DNA of 64,000 nucleotides from Posidoniimonas corsicana (GTDB lineage Bacteria; Planctomycetota; Planctomycetia; Pirellulales; Lacipirellulaceae): NCBI RefSeq assembly GCF_007859765.1, contig NZ_SIHJ01000001.1, positions 3,513,156 to 3,577,155 of the forward strand, read 5' to 3'. Shown piece by piece: positions 17,232 to 26,156 of this stretch (position 1 is its first letter; each line of letters starts with the position of its first letter). The notes under the pieces were generated by a model. It saw only the letters and a program-made list of their open reading frames with translations, ran no database searches and was not told where the DNA came from. The position numbers and the translations under genes were made by a program.

Positions 17232-18893
17232 GAGCGACGCCTCGAGCGGCGATGGCTCGTCGGGCGGCGTCAGCTCGATCGGCGGCGCGGGTTCGTCGAG
17301 GGGCGCGGCTTCGTCGAAGGGGCCGGCGTCGTCCGGCGTAGGCGTGTCGATCGGCTCGCCCGCGTCCCCTTCCTCGTCCACCGGCGGCAGCGCCGCGATG
17401 GGCGTCGACAGGAACGGCGAGGGCCAGCCGCCGCCCAGGGCGCGGTAGATGGCCACTAGGCTCTGCGCGACCTCGCCCTTGGCGAGCGCGGCGGACTCCT
17501 CCTGCTGCGTCTTGAAGTTCTGCACGTTGAACACGCGGTTGAAGTCGGCCAGGCCCTCGTCGAGCTGCAGGTTGATCAGCTCGTTGGTGCGGTCGGCGGC
17601 CTCGGCGGCGCCGAGCTGGAACTTCAGCCGCTCCTGCGCGTTGAGGAACCGGATGATCGCGTTCTCGGCTTCTGAGTTCGCCACCAGCACCGTCTGCCGG
17701 TAGGCCGCCAGCAGCTGCTGGAACCGGGCGTCCTGCAGCGCGATGTTGTTGACCAGCCGCCCGTAGTTGAGGATGTCCCAGCGGAGGTTGGGGCCCACCG
17801 AGCCGAAGCCGGCGCCGCTGTTGAACACGTCCTTGAACTGGTTGGCGCTGCGCCCCACCGTGCCGGTGAGCGTGATGTGCGGGTAGAGGTCCGCCTCGGC
17901 GACGCCGATCCGGGCGCTCTGGGCGGCCAGCAGCCGCTCGGCGCGGCGGACGTCGGGCCGCTGCAGGAGCGTCGCCGCCGGGATCCCCAGCGCGATGCTC
18001 GACTCCACGTCCGGGATCGTCCCCTCGCCGAGGCGCTGGGCGATGTCCTCGGGCGGCATCCCGAGCAGGATGCACAGCAGGTTCTGCGACTGCCTCAGGG
18101 CGGTCTCGAGCTGCGGCACGAACGCTTCGGTCTGCGCGAGGCTCGACTTCGCCTGCTGCACGTCCAGCTCGCTGGTCTCGCCCCCCTCGAACCGGGTGAC
18201 CGCCAGGTCGTAGGTGTTGCGCTGGTTCTCAACGTTGCGGCGCACCAGCGTCAGCCGCGCCTGCAGCGTGCGGATGTCGACGTAGGTCGCTGCGACGTCG
18301 GCCACCAGGGTCACGACCACGTCGCCGTAGTCGAACACGGTCGCGTCCAGGTCGGCGTCGGCCGCCTCGATGGCGCGGCGGTAACGGCCCCAGAAGTCGA
18401 TCTCCCAGGCCAGGCTGAACGAGCCCCGCCACACGCTGAAGTGGCGGTCGAACCCGGAGCCGGTCGACAGGTTGTGCGAGTACGACGCGGAGAAGTCCTG
18501 CTGCTGGGGGAAGAAGTTGCCGACCACAATCGCCCGGAGCGCCCGCGCCTCGGAGATCCGCGCCCCGGCCTCGCGGAGCGTCAGGTTCTGCCGGTAGGCC
18601 TCGGCCACCAGCTCGTTGAGCACCGGGTCGTTGAACACGCCCCACCAGCCCTCCAGCTCCGCGGGCGCCTTGAGGACGCGTTTGTCCTCCGCGTCGATCC
18701 AGTCCTCCGCGACCTCCACTCCCGGCTGGCAGTAGTTTGGGCCAACCTTGAAACCGTTGGCCACCCACTGCCGCGGGCTGGTGCAGCCTACCGCCATCGA
18801 CACCGCCGCCAGCGCCAGCACCAGCCGTGATAGGCGGCCACGGACAGGGGTCAGGGCGTTGTGCGGATTCGGGGTCGGGGCGGGGATCGACAC
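17211..18893 (-). CDS. RND efflux outer-membrane factor (NodT/OprM family lipoprotein)
   Basis: 560 residues. The leader ends in a lipobox (MAVGC) followed by TSPRQW; GPNYCQP and WWGVFNDPVLNELV are typical OMF openings, and two OEP repeats follow with long coiled segments. It would form the outer-membrane tunnel of the tripartite pump whose adaptor and permease are divergently transcribed from 19300. The last about 55 residues (from PPVDEEGDAGEP on) are an acidic, proline-rich tail not usual for the family. Its stop overlaps the convergent gene at 17231. Confidence 0.9.
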   Translation of the reverse strand: MSIPAPTPNPHNALTPVRGRLSRLVLALAAVSMAVGCTSPRQWVANGFKVGPNYCQPGVEVAEDWIDAEDKRVLKAPAELEGWWGVFNDPVLNELVAEAYRQNLTLREAGARISEARALRAIVVGNFFPQQQDFSASYSHNLSTGSGFDRHFSVWRGSFSLAWEIDFWGRYRRAIEAADADLDATVFDYGDVVVTLVADVAATYVDIRTLQARLTLVRRNVENQRNTYDLAVTRFEGGETSELDVQQAKSSLAQTEAFVPQLETALRQSQNLLCILLGMPPEDIAQRLGEGTIPDVESSIALGIPAATLLQRPDVRRAERLLAAQSARIGVAEADLYPHITLTGTVGRSANQFKDVFNSGAGFGSVGPNLRWDILNYGRLVNNIALQDARFQQLLAAYRQTVLVANSEAENAIIRFLNAQERLKFQLGAAEAADRTNELINLQLDEGLADFNRVFNVQNFKTQQEESAALAKGEVAQSLVAIYRALGGGWPSPFLSTPIAALPPVDEEGDAGEPIDTPTPDDAGPFDEAAPLDEPAPPIELTPPDEPSPLEASLSFPSAF

Positions 18894-19299
18894 GTAGGCT
18901 GGCCGGCAAAGAGGGAAGGATCGTCGTCACCCTGGTCTTCGTTATTCCTGGCGCCACTCGTACAGGCCGTTCGTTGGAACCGGCAAACCTTATCCGTCCC
19001 GCAAGGCCGGCGGGGGCCAACTCGGCCCGATCGTTAGGGTCGGCACTAATCGACATGCGAATCTCCGCATATCGCTGCGGCAGCCCGAACCGTTTGCCGC
19101 AGTCGACGCCGGGCCCCTACAGCTAGGGACTCAGCCGTCACGCAGCTGCCCGACTTGGCTGGATTCGCCAGCTTTGGCGGAACGAACAGGGCCTGTCAGG
19201 GGTTAAAATTCGGCTACAATAGCCAGTTCCCCCTCGCCGGCGTCGAATCCTCTTGGCCCGCGGCGCTCCCCTCCAACCGACCTACCGACTGCTTTTCGT
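18894..19299. other. Divergent promoter region of the RND efflux system
   Basis: 406 bp between the divergent OMF and adaptor genes. No gene seen. It should contain both promoters; one candidate (19193-19220) is listed separately. No adjacent regulator gene is present. Confidence 0.5.
19193..19220 (+). promoter_or_regulatory. Candidate sigma-70-type promoter for RND adaptor/permease operon
   Basis: CTGTCA (19193-19198), 16-bp spacer, TACAAT (19215-19220), about 70 bp before the adaptor start. Pattern match by eye only; planctomycete promoter consensus is poorly known. Confidence 0.35.
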
Positions 19300-20547
19300 A
19301 TGGCGTCGCCGCCCAACCGTTTACAGAAGATCGCGGCCGTGCTGGTGCGGGCCATCGTGCCCTGCGGCATCCTGGCGGCCGGGTGGCTGGGCTTCGTCGA
19401 GCTGTCCGAAGAAACGGTGAAGCCCCCCGCGCCGGCTGAAGAAAAGCGGATGCTGCGGACCCGCGTGCAGCAGATGGAAACCGTCGACTACCCGGTCACG
19501 GTCCGGACGCACGCGGTCGTGCAGCCGCACAACCGCGTGACGCTGACGTCGGAGATCTCCGGCACCGTGGTGAAGGTGAGCCCCTCGTTCGAGGCGGGCG
19601 CCTACTTCCGCAAGGGCGACGTGCTCGTTGAGATCGACGAACGGGACTACCAAACCGCGCTGGCGATCGCCAAGTCGCGGCTCGCCGCCGCGGACTCGGC
19701 GCTCAAGCTGGCCCGGCTGAACGAGGAACGCAAGCTGCGGCTGGTCGAGTCGAACGCCGTTTCACGGGCGGAGGTGGACGTGGCGTCCGCGACGCGCGAG
19801 CAGGCCGAGGCGGACCTGGAGCTCGCCAAGACCGAGGTCGAGCAGGCAAAGCTCAACCTCGCCCGCACCGAGATCCACGCCCCGTTCGACGGCCGCGTGC
19901 AGACCAAGCTGATCGGCATCGGCCAGACCGCCAGCTCCAACGCGCCGCTGGGTGAGGTCTTCGCCGTCGACTTCGCGGAGGTGCGCCTGCCGATCTCGGG
20001 GCAGCAGCGGCGGTACCTGACGCTGCCGGAGTTCCCGGACGACCCGCCGGTCAGCGTCGAGCTGCGGGACGCCATCAACGAGGGCAACGAAACCGTCTGG
20101 CACGCCCAGATCGTCCGCACCGAGGGCGTGCTCGACGCCGACTCGCGGGACCTGTTCGCCATCGCCCGCATCGACGACCCGTTCGGCCGCACGTCGGGCA
20201 TGCCGCCGCTGCGGATCGGCCAGCCGGTCTCCGCCGACGTGCAGGGGCAGGTGCTCAACAACGTGGTCGCGCTGCCCCGCGCCGCGGTCAAGCAGCTGGA
20301 CCAGGTGGTGCTGGTGAACCAGTCCGACCTGACGCTGCGGTCGCTGAGCATCGCGCCGCTCTGGTCGAACGAGGAGCACGTGGTTGTCGAGGCGACGGCC
20401 ATCCCCGACCACACCTGGCTCTCCACGACCCCGATGTCGTACACGCCCGAGGGCGCCAAGATCGAGATCATCCCGGACGCCAACCCCGACGCGAACGCCG
20501 CGATCGCCGAGTCCGCGTCGAACGACGACGAGACCCTCGCCAACTAA
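19300..20547 (+). CDS. RND efflux periplasmic adaptor subunit (HlyD/MFP family)
   Basis: 415 residues. One N-terminal membrane anchor (about 10-32), then a split biotinyl-lipoyl half motif (TLTSEISGTVVKVSPSFEAG), a coiled-coil hairpin rich in Ala/Glu/Lys (about 115-190), the second lipoyl half (RTEIHAPFDGRVQTKLIGIG) and beta-barrel domains. It bridges the inner-membrane pump and outer-membrane factor. The permease starts 9 bp after its stop, so the two are co-transcribed. Substrate cannot be inferred. Confidence 0.93.
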   Translation: MASPPNRLQKIAAVLVRAIVPCGILAAGWLGFVELSEETVKPPAPAEEKRMLRTRVQQMETVDYPVTVRTHAVVQPHNRVTLTSEISGTVVKVSPSFEAGAYFRKGDVLVEIDERDYQTALAIAKSRLAAADSALKLARLNEERKLRLVESNAVSRAEVDVASATREQAEADLELAKTEVEQAKLNLARTEIHAPFDGRVQTKLIGIGQTASSNAPLGEVFAVDFAEVRLPISGQQRRYLTLPEFPDDPPVSVELRDAINEGNETVWHAQIVRTEGVLDADSRDLFAIARIDDPFGRTSGMPPLRIGQPVSADVQGQVLNNVVALPRAAVKQLDQVVLVNQSDLTLRSLSIAPLWSNEEHVVVEATAIPDHTWLSTTPMSYTPEGAKIEIIPDANPDANAAIAESASNDDETLAN

Positions 20548-20556
20548 CCGACGCCC

Positions 20557-23500
20557 ATGATCCGCTGGTTCACGATAAACGGCATCGCGGCGAACTTCTT
20601 GATGCTGGCGATCCTGATCGGCGGCGTCTACACGGCCCTGTTCAAGATCCCGCTGGAGGTCTCGCCGGAACGCAGCTTCGAGAGCGTGATCGTCGAGATG
20701 AACTACCGCGGCGGCACCGCGAAGGACATCGAGCGGGCGATCCTGATCCCCATCGAAGAGGCCCTCGAGGGGGTCGAGGGCATCCGCGAGCTCAACGCCG
20801 AGGGCGACCGCGGCCGCGCCTGGTTCTTCATCGAAGCCGTGCCCGGGACCGACCTGCGGGCCCTGATGGAGGACATCTCCGCCCGCATCGACACCATCAC
20901 CACCTTCCCCGACGAGACCGAGCGGCCGAAGATCTTCATCCCCGACTCCTCCAACTGGTGGGAGGTGCTGAGCGTCGCGGTGACCGGCGAGCTGAGCCAG
21001 CGCGAGCTGCGAGAGGTGGCCCGCCGCGTCGAGCAGGACATCCTCGCGCTGCCGGGCGTGAGCCGCGCCGAGGTGCGTGGCGACCGCCGCTACGAGATCG
21101 GCGTGGAGGTCAAGATGGACAAGCTGATCTCCTACGGGCTCAGCTTCCAGGACCTGTCCGACGCGATCCGCCAGTTCTCGGTCGACCTGCCGGCCGGTGC
21201 GATCGACAGCCAGAGCGGCACCTTCATCATCCGCACCCGCGGCCAGGCCTACTCCGAGCGGGAGTTCAACCGGCTGCCGATCCGCTCCTCCAACGGCTCG
21301 GACGTGCTGCTCGGCGAGGTCGCGACCGTGATCGACGGGTTCGAAGAAGGCGAAAAGCAGGTCAGCTTCAACGGCCGCCCGGCGCTGTTCGTCGAGGTGA
21401 TGCGGACCGGCAAGGAGAGCGCGATCGAGATCTCCGACCAGGTTCAGAAGTACGTCAAGGACGCCCGCACCCGGTTCCCTGACGGCATCGAGCTGTTCAT
21501 CTGGGACGACGAGTCGGTCTCGATCCGCGGCCGGCTGAGCACGCTGGTCAACTCGCTGCTGCAGGGCGGCGTGCTGGTGATGCTGCTGCTGGGCCTGTTC
21601 CTGCGGCCGTCGCTGGCGTTCTGGATCGTGATCGGCATCCCGGTCGGGTTCGCCGGCGGCGTGATGCTGATGCCGTGGTTCGGGATCACCGCCAACGTGA
21701 TGAGCCTGTTCGGCTTTATTATCGTGGTGGGCATCGTCGTGGACGACGCGATCGTGACCGGCGAAAACGTGTACCAGAAGATGAAGGAGGGCGTGCCGCC
21801 GCTGGAGGCCGCCATCGAGGGCACCCACGAGGTCGCCACGCCGGTCACGTTCGGCGCCATCACCACGATGGTGGCCTTCCTGCCGCTGATGTTCTTCGAC
21901 GGAAGCTGGGGCGACTTCGCGTCGCAGGTGCCGCCGATCGTAGCGCCGGTGCTGCTGTTCTCGCTGATCGAGTCGAAGCTGATCCTGCCGGCGCACCTCA
22001 AGCACCTCCGCCGCGTGCCGCGGAACAACCCCTTCACGCGGTTCCAGACCTCGATCGCCAACGGCCTGGAGACCGTCATCGAGCGGGCCTACCAGCCGGC
22101 GTTGGAGTTCGCGGTGCGGCGGCGGGCGTCGGTCCTCGCCACCTTTGTCGCCGCGGCCCTGCTGATGGCCGGCTACTGCCTGAGCGGCCGGATGGAGTTC
22201 ATCGCGTACCCGTCGATCGACCAGCAGCGCATCTCCGCCGAGCTGGACCTGCCCAACGACATCCCGCTGCAGGTCACCGCGCGGTACATGGACAAGATCG
22301 AGCAGGCGCTGCTGCAGCTGCGGGAGGAGTACTCCGACGAGGGGCTGGGCGTGTCGCTGGTCGAGAACTACTCCAAGCTGGTAGGCGCGGCCCGGATCCA
22401 CCGCGACTTCGACAAGTCGCGCGGGTCGATCTCGTTCGAGGTGCTGGCCCCCTCGCGCCGCACCGAGCCGGGCCCGCGGAACAGCGAGCTCGCCACCCGC
22501 TGGACCGAGCTGGTCGGCCCGATCCCCGAGGCGGTCGAGTTCCGCATCCGCGCCGAGCGGAGCGTGAAGAACGACCGCGGCTTTGACAACGAGAACCTGA
22601 ACATCGAGCTCCGCGGGCCGATGTCCGAGGAGAAGGCCGAGGTCGCCCGCCAGATCCGCAAGATCCTGCAGGAGTACGACGGGTTCGCGTCGACCTGGGC
22701 GAACATCAACTACGGCCAGGACGAGCTGGAGCTGACGCTCAAGCCGCTGGCCGCGGAGCTCGGCCTGACGCAGCAGATCCTGGCCCAGCAGATCCGGCAG
22801 GCGTTCTTCGGCGAGGAGGCCCAGCGGGTGCAGCGCGGCGTGGACGACATCCGCGTCATGGTCCGGCTGCCGCGCGAGCAGCGCGAGTCGCTGCACACAC
22901 TGGACAGCATGCGGATCCGCACGCCCCGCGGCGCCAACGTGCCGCTGTCGACCGTCGCCGAGATCGCGTTCACCAAGGCGCCCTCGCACGTGCACCGCAA
23001 GGACGGGGCCGAGATCCTGCGGGTGGGCGCCCAGCCAGCCGACGAAACCATCGACGTGCTCGGGATCGCCAAGGAGATCAACCCCCGCATCGCCGCCCTG
23101 TGCGCGCCGCACGACCTGACGTTCGAGTACGTGGGCTACGTGGCCGAGGCGGCCGAGACGCAGCGCACCACCATCGTCGGCGCCTGCCTGCTGGCGTTCA
23201 CGCTGTACGGGCTGCTGGCCATCGCGTTGAAGTCGATGGGGCAGCCGTTCTTCGTGCTGCTGGCCGTGCCGTTCGCCATCATCGGCGCGCTGTTGGGGCA
23301 CATCATCCTGGACATCACGCCGTCGTACCTGTCGGTGTTCGGCATGCTGGCGCTGGCCGGCGTCGCGGTGAACGACACGCTCGTCATGGTCGACTACGTG
23401 AACCACCGCATGGCGGAGGGGTCGACCCTCCGCGAGGCGGCCCTGCAGGCCGGCGCCCGGCGGTTCCGCCCCATCATGCTGACCTCGGTCACGACGTTCG

Positions 23501-23730
23501 TGGGCCTGTTCCCGCTGCTGATGGACCGTTCGCTGCAGGCGCAGTTCCTGATCCCGATGGCGGTGTCGCTCGCGTTCGGGGTGATGTTCGCCACGGTCGT
23601 GACGCTGTTCCTCATCCCCTGCTCGCTGCTCGCCGCCGACGACGTCGGCCGCGTGCTGGCCCGCCTGCGGCGGTGGTACTTCCACCCCTTCAGCGGCAAC
23701 CAAGCCGACCCGCACCGCGACGCGGCCTAG
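20557..23730 (+). CDS. RND efflux pump permease subunit
   Basis: 1057 residues, the normal size for AcrB/MdtB-like transporters. Twelve membrane segments with two large periplasmic loops are evident. The TM4 proton-relay region reads GIVVDDAIVTGENVY, and TM10 has AGVAVNDTLVMVDYVN. The N-terminal opening (FTINGIAANFLMLAILIGG) and LEVSPERSFESVIVEMNYRG are typical. It exports substrates using the proton gradient with the adaptor upstream and the divergent OMF. It resembles the MdtC-like multidrug branch more than heavy-metal CusA, but substrate is unknown. Confidence 0.94.
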   Translation: MIRWFTINGIAANFLMLAILIGGVYTALFKIPLEVSPERSFESVIVEMNYRGGTAKDIERAILIPIEEALEGVEGIRELNAEGDRGRAWFFIEAVPGTDLRALMEDISARIDTITTFPDETERPKIFIPDSSNWWEVLSVAVTGELSQRELREVARRVEQDILALPGVSRAEVRGDRRYEIGVEVKMDKLISYGLSFQDLSDAIRQFSVDLPAGAIDSQSGTFIIRTRGQAYSEREFNRLPIRSSNGSDVLLGEVATVIDGFEEGEKQVSFNGRPALFVEVMRTGKESAIEISDQVQKYVKDARTRFPDGIELFIWDDESVSIRGRLSTLVNSLLQGGVLVMLLLGLFLRPSLAFWIVIGIPVGFAGGVMLMPWFGITANVMSLFGFIIVVGIVVDDAIVTGENVYQKMKEGVPPLEAAIEGTHEVATPVTFGAITTMVAFLPLMFFDGSWGDFASQVPPIVAPVLLFSLIESKLILPAHLKHLRRVPRNNPFTRFQTSIANGLETVIERAYQPALEFAVRRRASVLATFVAAALLMAGYCLSGRMEFIAYPSIDQQRISAELDLPNDIPLQVTARYMDKIEQALLQLREEYSDEGLGVSLVENYSKLVGAARIHRDFDKSRGSISFEVLAPSRRTEPGPRNSELATRWTELVGPIPEAVEFRIRAERSVKNDRGFDNENLNIELRGPMSEEKAEVARQIRKILQEYDGFASTWANINYGQDELELTLKPLAAELGLTQQILAQQIRQAFFGEEAQRVQRGVDDIRVMVRLPREQRESLHTLDSMRIRTPRGANVPLSTVAEIAFTKAPSHVHRKDGAEILRVGAQPADETIDVLGIAKEINPRIAALCAPHDLTFEYVGYVAEAAETQRTTIVGACLLAFTLYGLLAIALKSMGQPFFVLLAVPFAIIGALLGHIILDITPSYLSVFGMLALAGVAVNDTLVMVDYVNHRMAEGSTLREAALQAGARRFRPIMLTSVTTFVGLFPLLMDRSLQAQFLIPMAVSLAFGVMFATVVTLFLIPCSLLAADDVGRVLARLRRWYFHPFSGNQADPHRDAA

Positions 23731-24135
23731 CACGGCCTCCCGGCCTGAGCTCGCGTGGCGAACCGCACCGAGCGGCGTCTGCGGACGGTTACCTTTGTCG
23801 GTTCTGCTCCCGGTTCCTTGCTGAAACCGGCCACCAAGCGCGGTCAAATAGTGGGGTGTGCGCCCGCCGCCTCGTCAGCGGGACCGCTGCGCGATGAGGC
23901 GCCAATGGGCCTCAGCAAATAGTGTCCGTTCGGCGCGCACAAAAACGGACAAAACCCCGCCAGCCCGTCTGAGAGGAGTTCGACGCAACCAGATACAGCA
24001 AAAGCACTTACAGAGAAACCGGGGCGAAATAGGCCCGGAGTTTTGTCCCCTGCGCGCGGGTTTTTGGACAAAACGAATCGGTCAGAACCTGCGGAGCCGC
24101 CGTTTCGTCGCTTCGTGTGAGCCGGCCGTCGGTGT
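23731..24135. other. Intergenic region between RND permease and corA (convergent)
   Basis: 405 bp with no credible gene. It contains a CCGGTT...AACCGG inverted pair (about 23812-23832) within a roughly 30-base segment that recurs at 30350 (see repeat entry). Confidence 0.4.
23820..23850. repeat. Dispersed intergenic segment, copy 1
   Basis: About 30 bases beginning CTGAAACCGGCCACCAAG match 25 of 30 positions with a segment after the SSS symporter gene at about 30350-30380. Both follow a plus-strand gene and both are preceded by CGGTT, making a CGGTT...AACCG inverted pair. Could be a repeat family or a shared terminator-like element. Confidence 0.35.
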
Positions 24136-25305
24136 CTACGCCGCCCGCTTCGCGGGCGGCGCGGCAGTCGGTCTGGACTGCGAGGCGGCGACCGCCGGTT
24201 CGTCCGGCAGGTCGATGCCCAGCTTCGTAGCGCCGAAGCCCACGCTGAGATTGGCGCGGCCCAACCAGCCGCAGCGGAAGAAGAACCACGTCATCACCGC
24301 TGCGGTCACGAGCATGGCGCCCAGCGCCGTGGGGTACGACCACTGGTAGCCGAGCTCGGGCATGTGCTCGAAGTTCATGCCGTAGATGCCGGCGATGAAC
24401 GTAAGCGGCACGAAGATGCTGGACATCATCGTGAGCACCTTCATCACCTCGTTGCTGCGGTGCGCAACGGACGACATGTACGTGCTGATCAGCGCCCCGG
24501 CGGCCTCGCGGTACATCTCCACCACGTCGACGATCTGGGCGCAGTGGTTGTGCGTGTCGCGGAGGTAGGCGACCGTGCCCTCGTCGACGAGGTCGGTCTC
24601 CGCGGAGATCAGCAGCTCAATCGCGTCGCGCATCGGCCAGCAGCTCCGCCGCACCTGGATGAGCTGCGACCGGAGCTGATGGATCGCCTTCAGCAGGTCG
24701 GGGTGGGGGTCCTCGAGCGCGTCGTCCTCGAGGGACTCGAGCCGCTCGCCGAGCGTCTCGAGCACCGGGTAGGCGCCGTCGACCACCGCGTCGAGGATGG
24801 CGTAGGCCAGGTAGTCCGGGCCGGCCTGCCTCATCCGCGAGGCCGCGTTCTGCAGCCTAGTGCGGATGGGGTCGAGGAACCCGTCCGCCTGGTTGTGCAC
24901 GGTGATCACGTAGTTGGGACCCAGCACCAAGCTCAGCTGGTCAACCTGCAGCGCGCCGGTGGCGTCGACGTTCAGCACGTGCGAGATTGTCAGCAGCTTG
25001 TCGCCCAGCAGCTCGGTCTTGGGGCGCTGCGGCACGTTGACGATGTTCTCCATGGTCAGCGCCGACAGGCCGAACCGCTCGCCGCCGGCGTGCAGCACTT
25101 CGGGGTCGTCGATCCCGGCGACGTCGATCCACAGCAGCTGGTCCTGCCGGTCCGGCGGCTTGATGTCGTCGAGGCCGGCGATCGCAACCGATTCAATCTG
25201 GCCGGGCGAGTAGCGGACCACCTGCACGCGGGCCGGGACGGACTCGCCACGGAACACCAGGGTGCCGGGGGGAGCGCCCACGGCGGGGCGTCGTTTCTGG
25301 AACAT
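24136..25305 (-). CDS. corA: CorA-family magnesium/cobalt transporter
   Basis: 389 residues. The C-terminal membrane pair contains the invariant GMN motif (309-311, in IYGMNFEHMPEL) followed by TM2 (about 320-342). The large N-terminal cytoplasmic funnel and long helices (LESLEDDALEDPHPDLLKAI) are present. It forms a pentameric Mg2+ (or Co2+/Ni2+) channel in the inner membrane. Unlike standard CorA, which ends soon after TM2 with a basic end, this one carries about 45 extra residues (APPAKRAA at the end). Lies 62 bp after an ion-channel gene, likely one transcript. Confidence 0.92.
   Translation of the reverse strand: MFQKRRPAVGAPPGTLVFRGESVPARVQVVRYSPGQIESVAIAGLDDIKPPDRQDQLLWIDVAGIDDPEVLHAGGERFGLSALTMENIVNVPQRPKTELLGDKLLTISHVLNVDATGALQVDQLSLVLGPNYVITVHNQADGFLDPIRTRLQNAASRMRQAGPDYLAYAILDAVVDGAYPVLETLGERLESLEDDALEDPHPDLLKAIHQLRSQLIQVRRSCWPMRDAIELLISAETDLVDEGTVAYLRDTHNHCAQIVDVVEMYREAAGALISTYMSSVAHRSNEVMKVLTMMSSIFVPLTFIAGIYGMNFEHMPELGYQWSYPTALGAMLVTAAVMTWFFFRCGWLGRANLSVGFGATKLGIDLPDEPAVAASQSRPTAAPPAKRAA
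24139..24161 (-). terminator. GC-rich hairpin at the corA stop
   Basis: Perfect 10-bp inverted repeat (24139-24148 / 24152-24161) with a 3-base TTC loop, lying in the final corA codons directly before the stop codon. No T-tract follows, so it may be a 3'-end stabiliser rather than an intrinsic terminator, or simply Ala/Arg codons. Confidence 0.35.
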
Positions 25306-25367
25306 GTTGGCTCGGTGGGTCAGGTGAGCGGGTGGGTAGTTGATTGCGTATCCGGCGCCGGTTGGCG

Positions 25368-25937
25368 TCAGGCGCCGAGCCGCACGTGGTCGCGGAGCGA
25401 CGCGCGGCGGCGGGCTTCCAAGCGCAGCTGCAGGACGAGCGGGTCGTCTTCGCTCGAGGCGGCGTCGGCCGTGTCGGGGTCGGCCGTGTCGGGGTCTGCC
25501 GTGTCGGGGAGGTCGTCACGGCCCCAGATCCTCTCGACCACAGCGAACAGCAACGCCGTGCTCCAGCCGAAGACCAACAGGCCGTTCATCGCCTGGATGC
25601 CGCTGAGCATGCGCCACGGCCCTTGGATGACGATGTCGCCGTAGCCAAGCGACGCGAACGTGACAGTGGCGAAGTAGCAGCACTCCTCGAACGACTCGAA
25701 ACCGCCGCCGGGGAGCGCCAGGTACGCGACCGCCCACGGGAGGACCTCCGCCAGATGAAGCATCAGCAGGATCACCGCCGTGGTGCAGAGCATGCGGAGC
25801 GGCAGCAGACGCACCGTCCGCCCGGACGCGCGGCGGGCGGTCCGCTTCAGGCAGCCGATCCACCACGCGGTCACGGCCGCGTGCAAGCCAACGGTGACAA
25901 TCGTCAGCACAGCGCCAACCAGGATGCTGCCAATCAC
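25368..25937 (-). CDS. Two-pore-helix-type ion channel (GYGD selectivity filter)
   Basis: 189 residues. Membrane helices at about 3-25, 47-72 and 108-132 flank a pore loop with TVTFASLGYGD, the potassium-channel selectivity filter. No KTN/RCK nucleotide-binding domain follows; the tail is short, acidic and includes a threefold DTADP repeat, then a basic end. It probably passes K+ or other monovalent cations. It precedes corA by 62 bp on the same strand, suggesting shared expression of two cation channels. Start ATG 25937 chosen because it opens directly into TM1. Confidence 0.78.
   Translation of the reverse strand: MIGSILVGAVLTIVTVGLHAAVTAWWIGCLKRTARRASGRTVRLLPLRMLCTTAVILLMLHLAEVLPWAVAYLALPGGGFESFEECCYFATVTFASLGYGDIVIQGPWRMLSGIQAMNGLLVFGWSTALLFAVVERIWGRDDLPDTADPDTADPDTADAASSEDDPLVLQLRLEARRRASLRDHVRLGA
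25464..25508. repeat. 15-bp tandem repeat x3 inside ion-channel gene
   Basis: Three copies of GTCGGCCGTGTCGGG (third with one mismatch), encoding DTADP-DTADP-DTADA in the channel's C-terminal linker. Length variation here would stay in frame. Confidence 0.9.
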
Positions 25938-26156
25938 GGTCGGGTCTCCTCGGGTGCTCCGGCGCCCACCGATGGGCTTCGCCGCGGGGGTGCTAGCTGG
26001 GGGATCGGGGCGGGGACCTTAGCAGCCAGCCGCAATCGCGGCCATAGAGATTCCGCCCCATCCGGCCTTGGCGTGCGGGCCCCCGATGCAGTACCCTCCC
26101 CGCCCCAGCCTACCCTCGCCGGCACACCAACTCCCCTCTCCCCACGCGGGCGCGAC

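Noticed and set aside
19762-23847. 1361-residue open frame on the minus strand opposite the RND permease
   Set aside because: Antisense shadow in high-GC DNA: His/Arg/Asp/Gln-rich, low complexity, no domain. The plus strand encodes clear adaptor and pump proteins.
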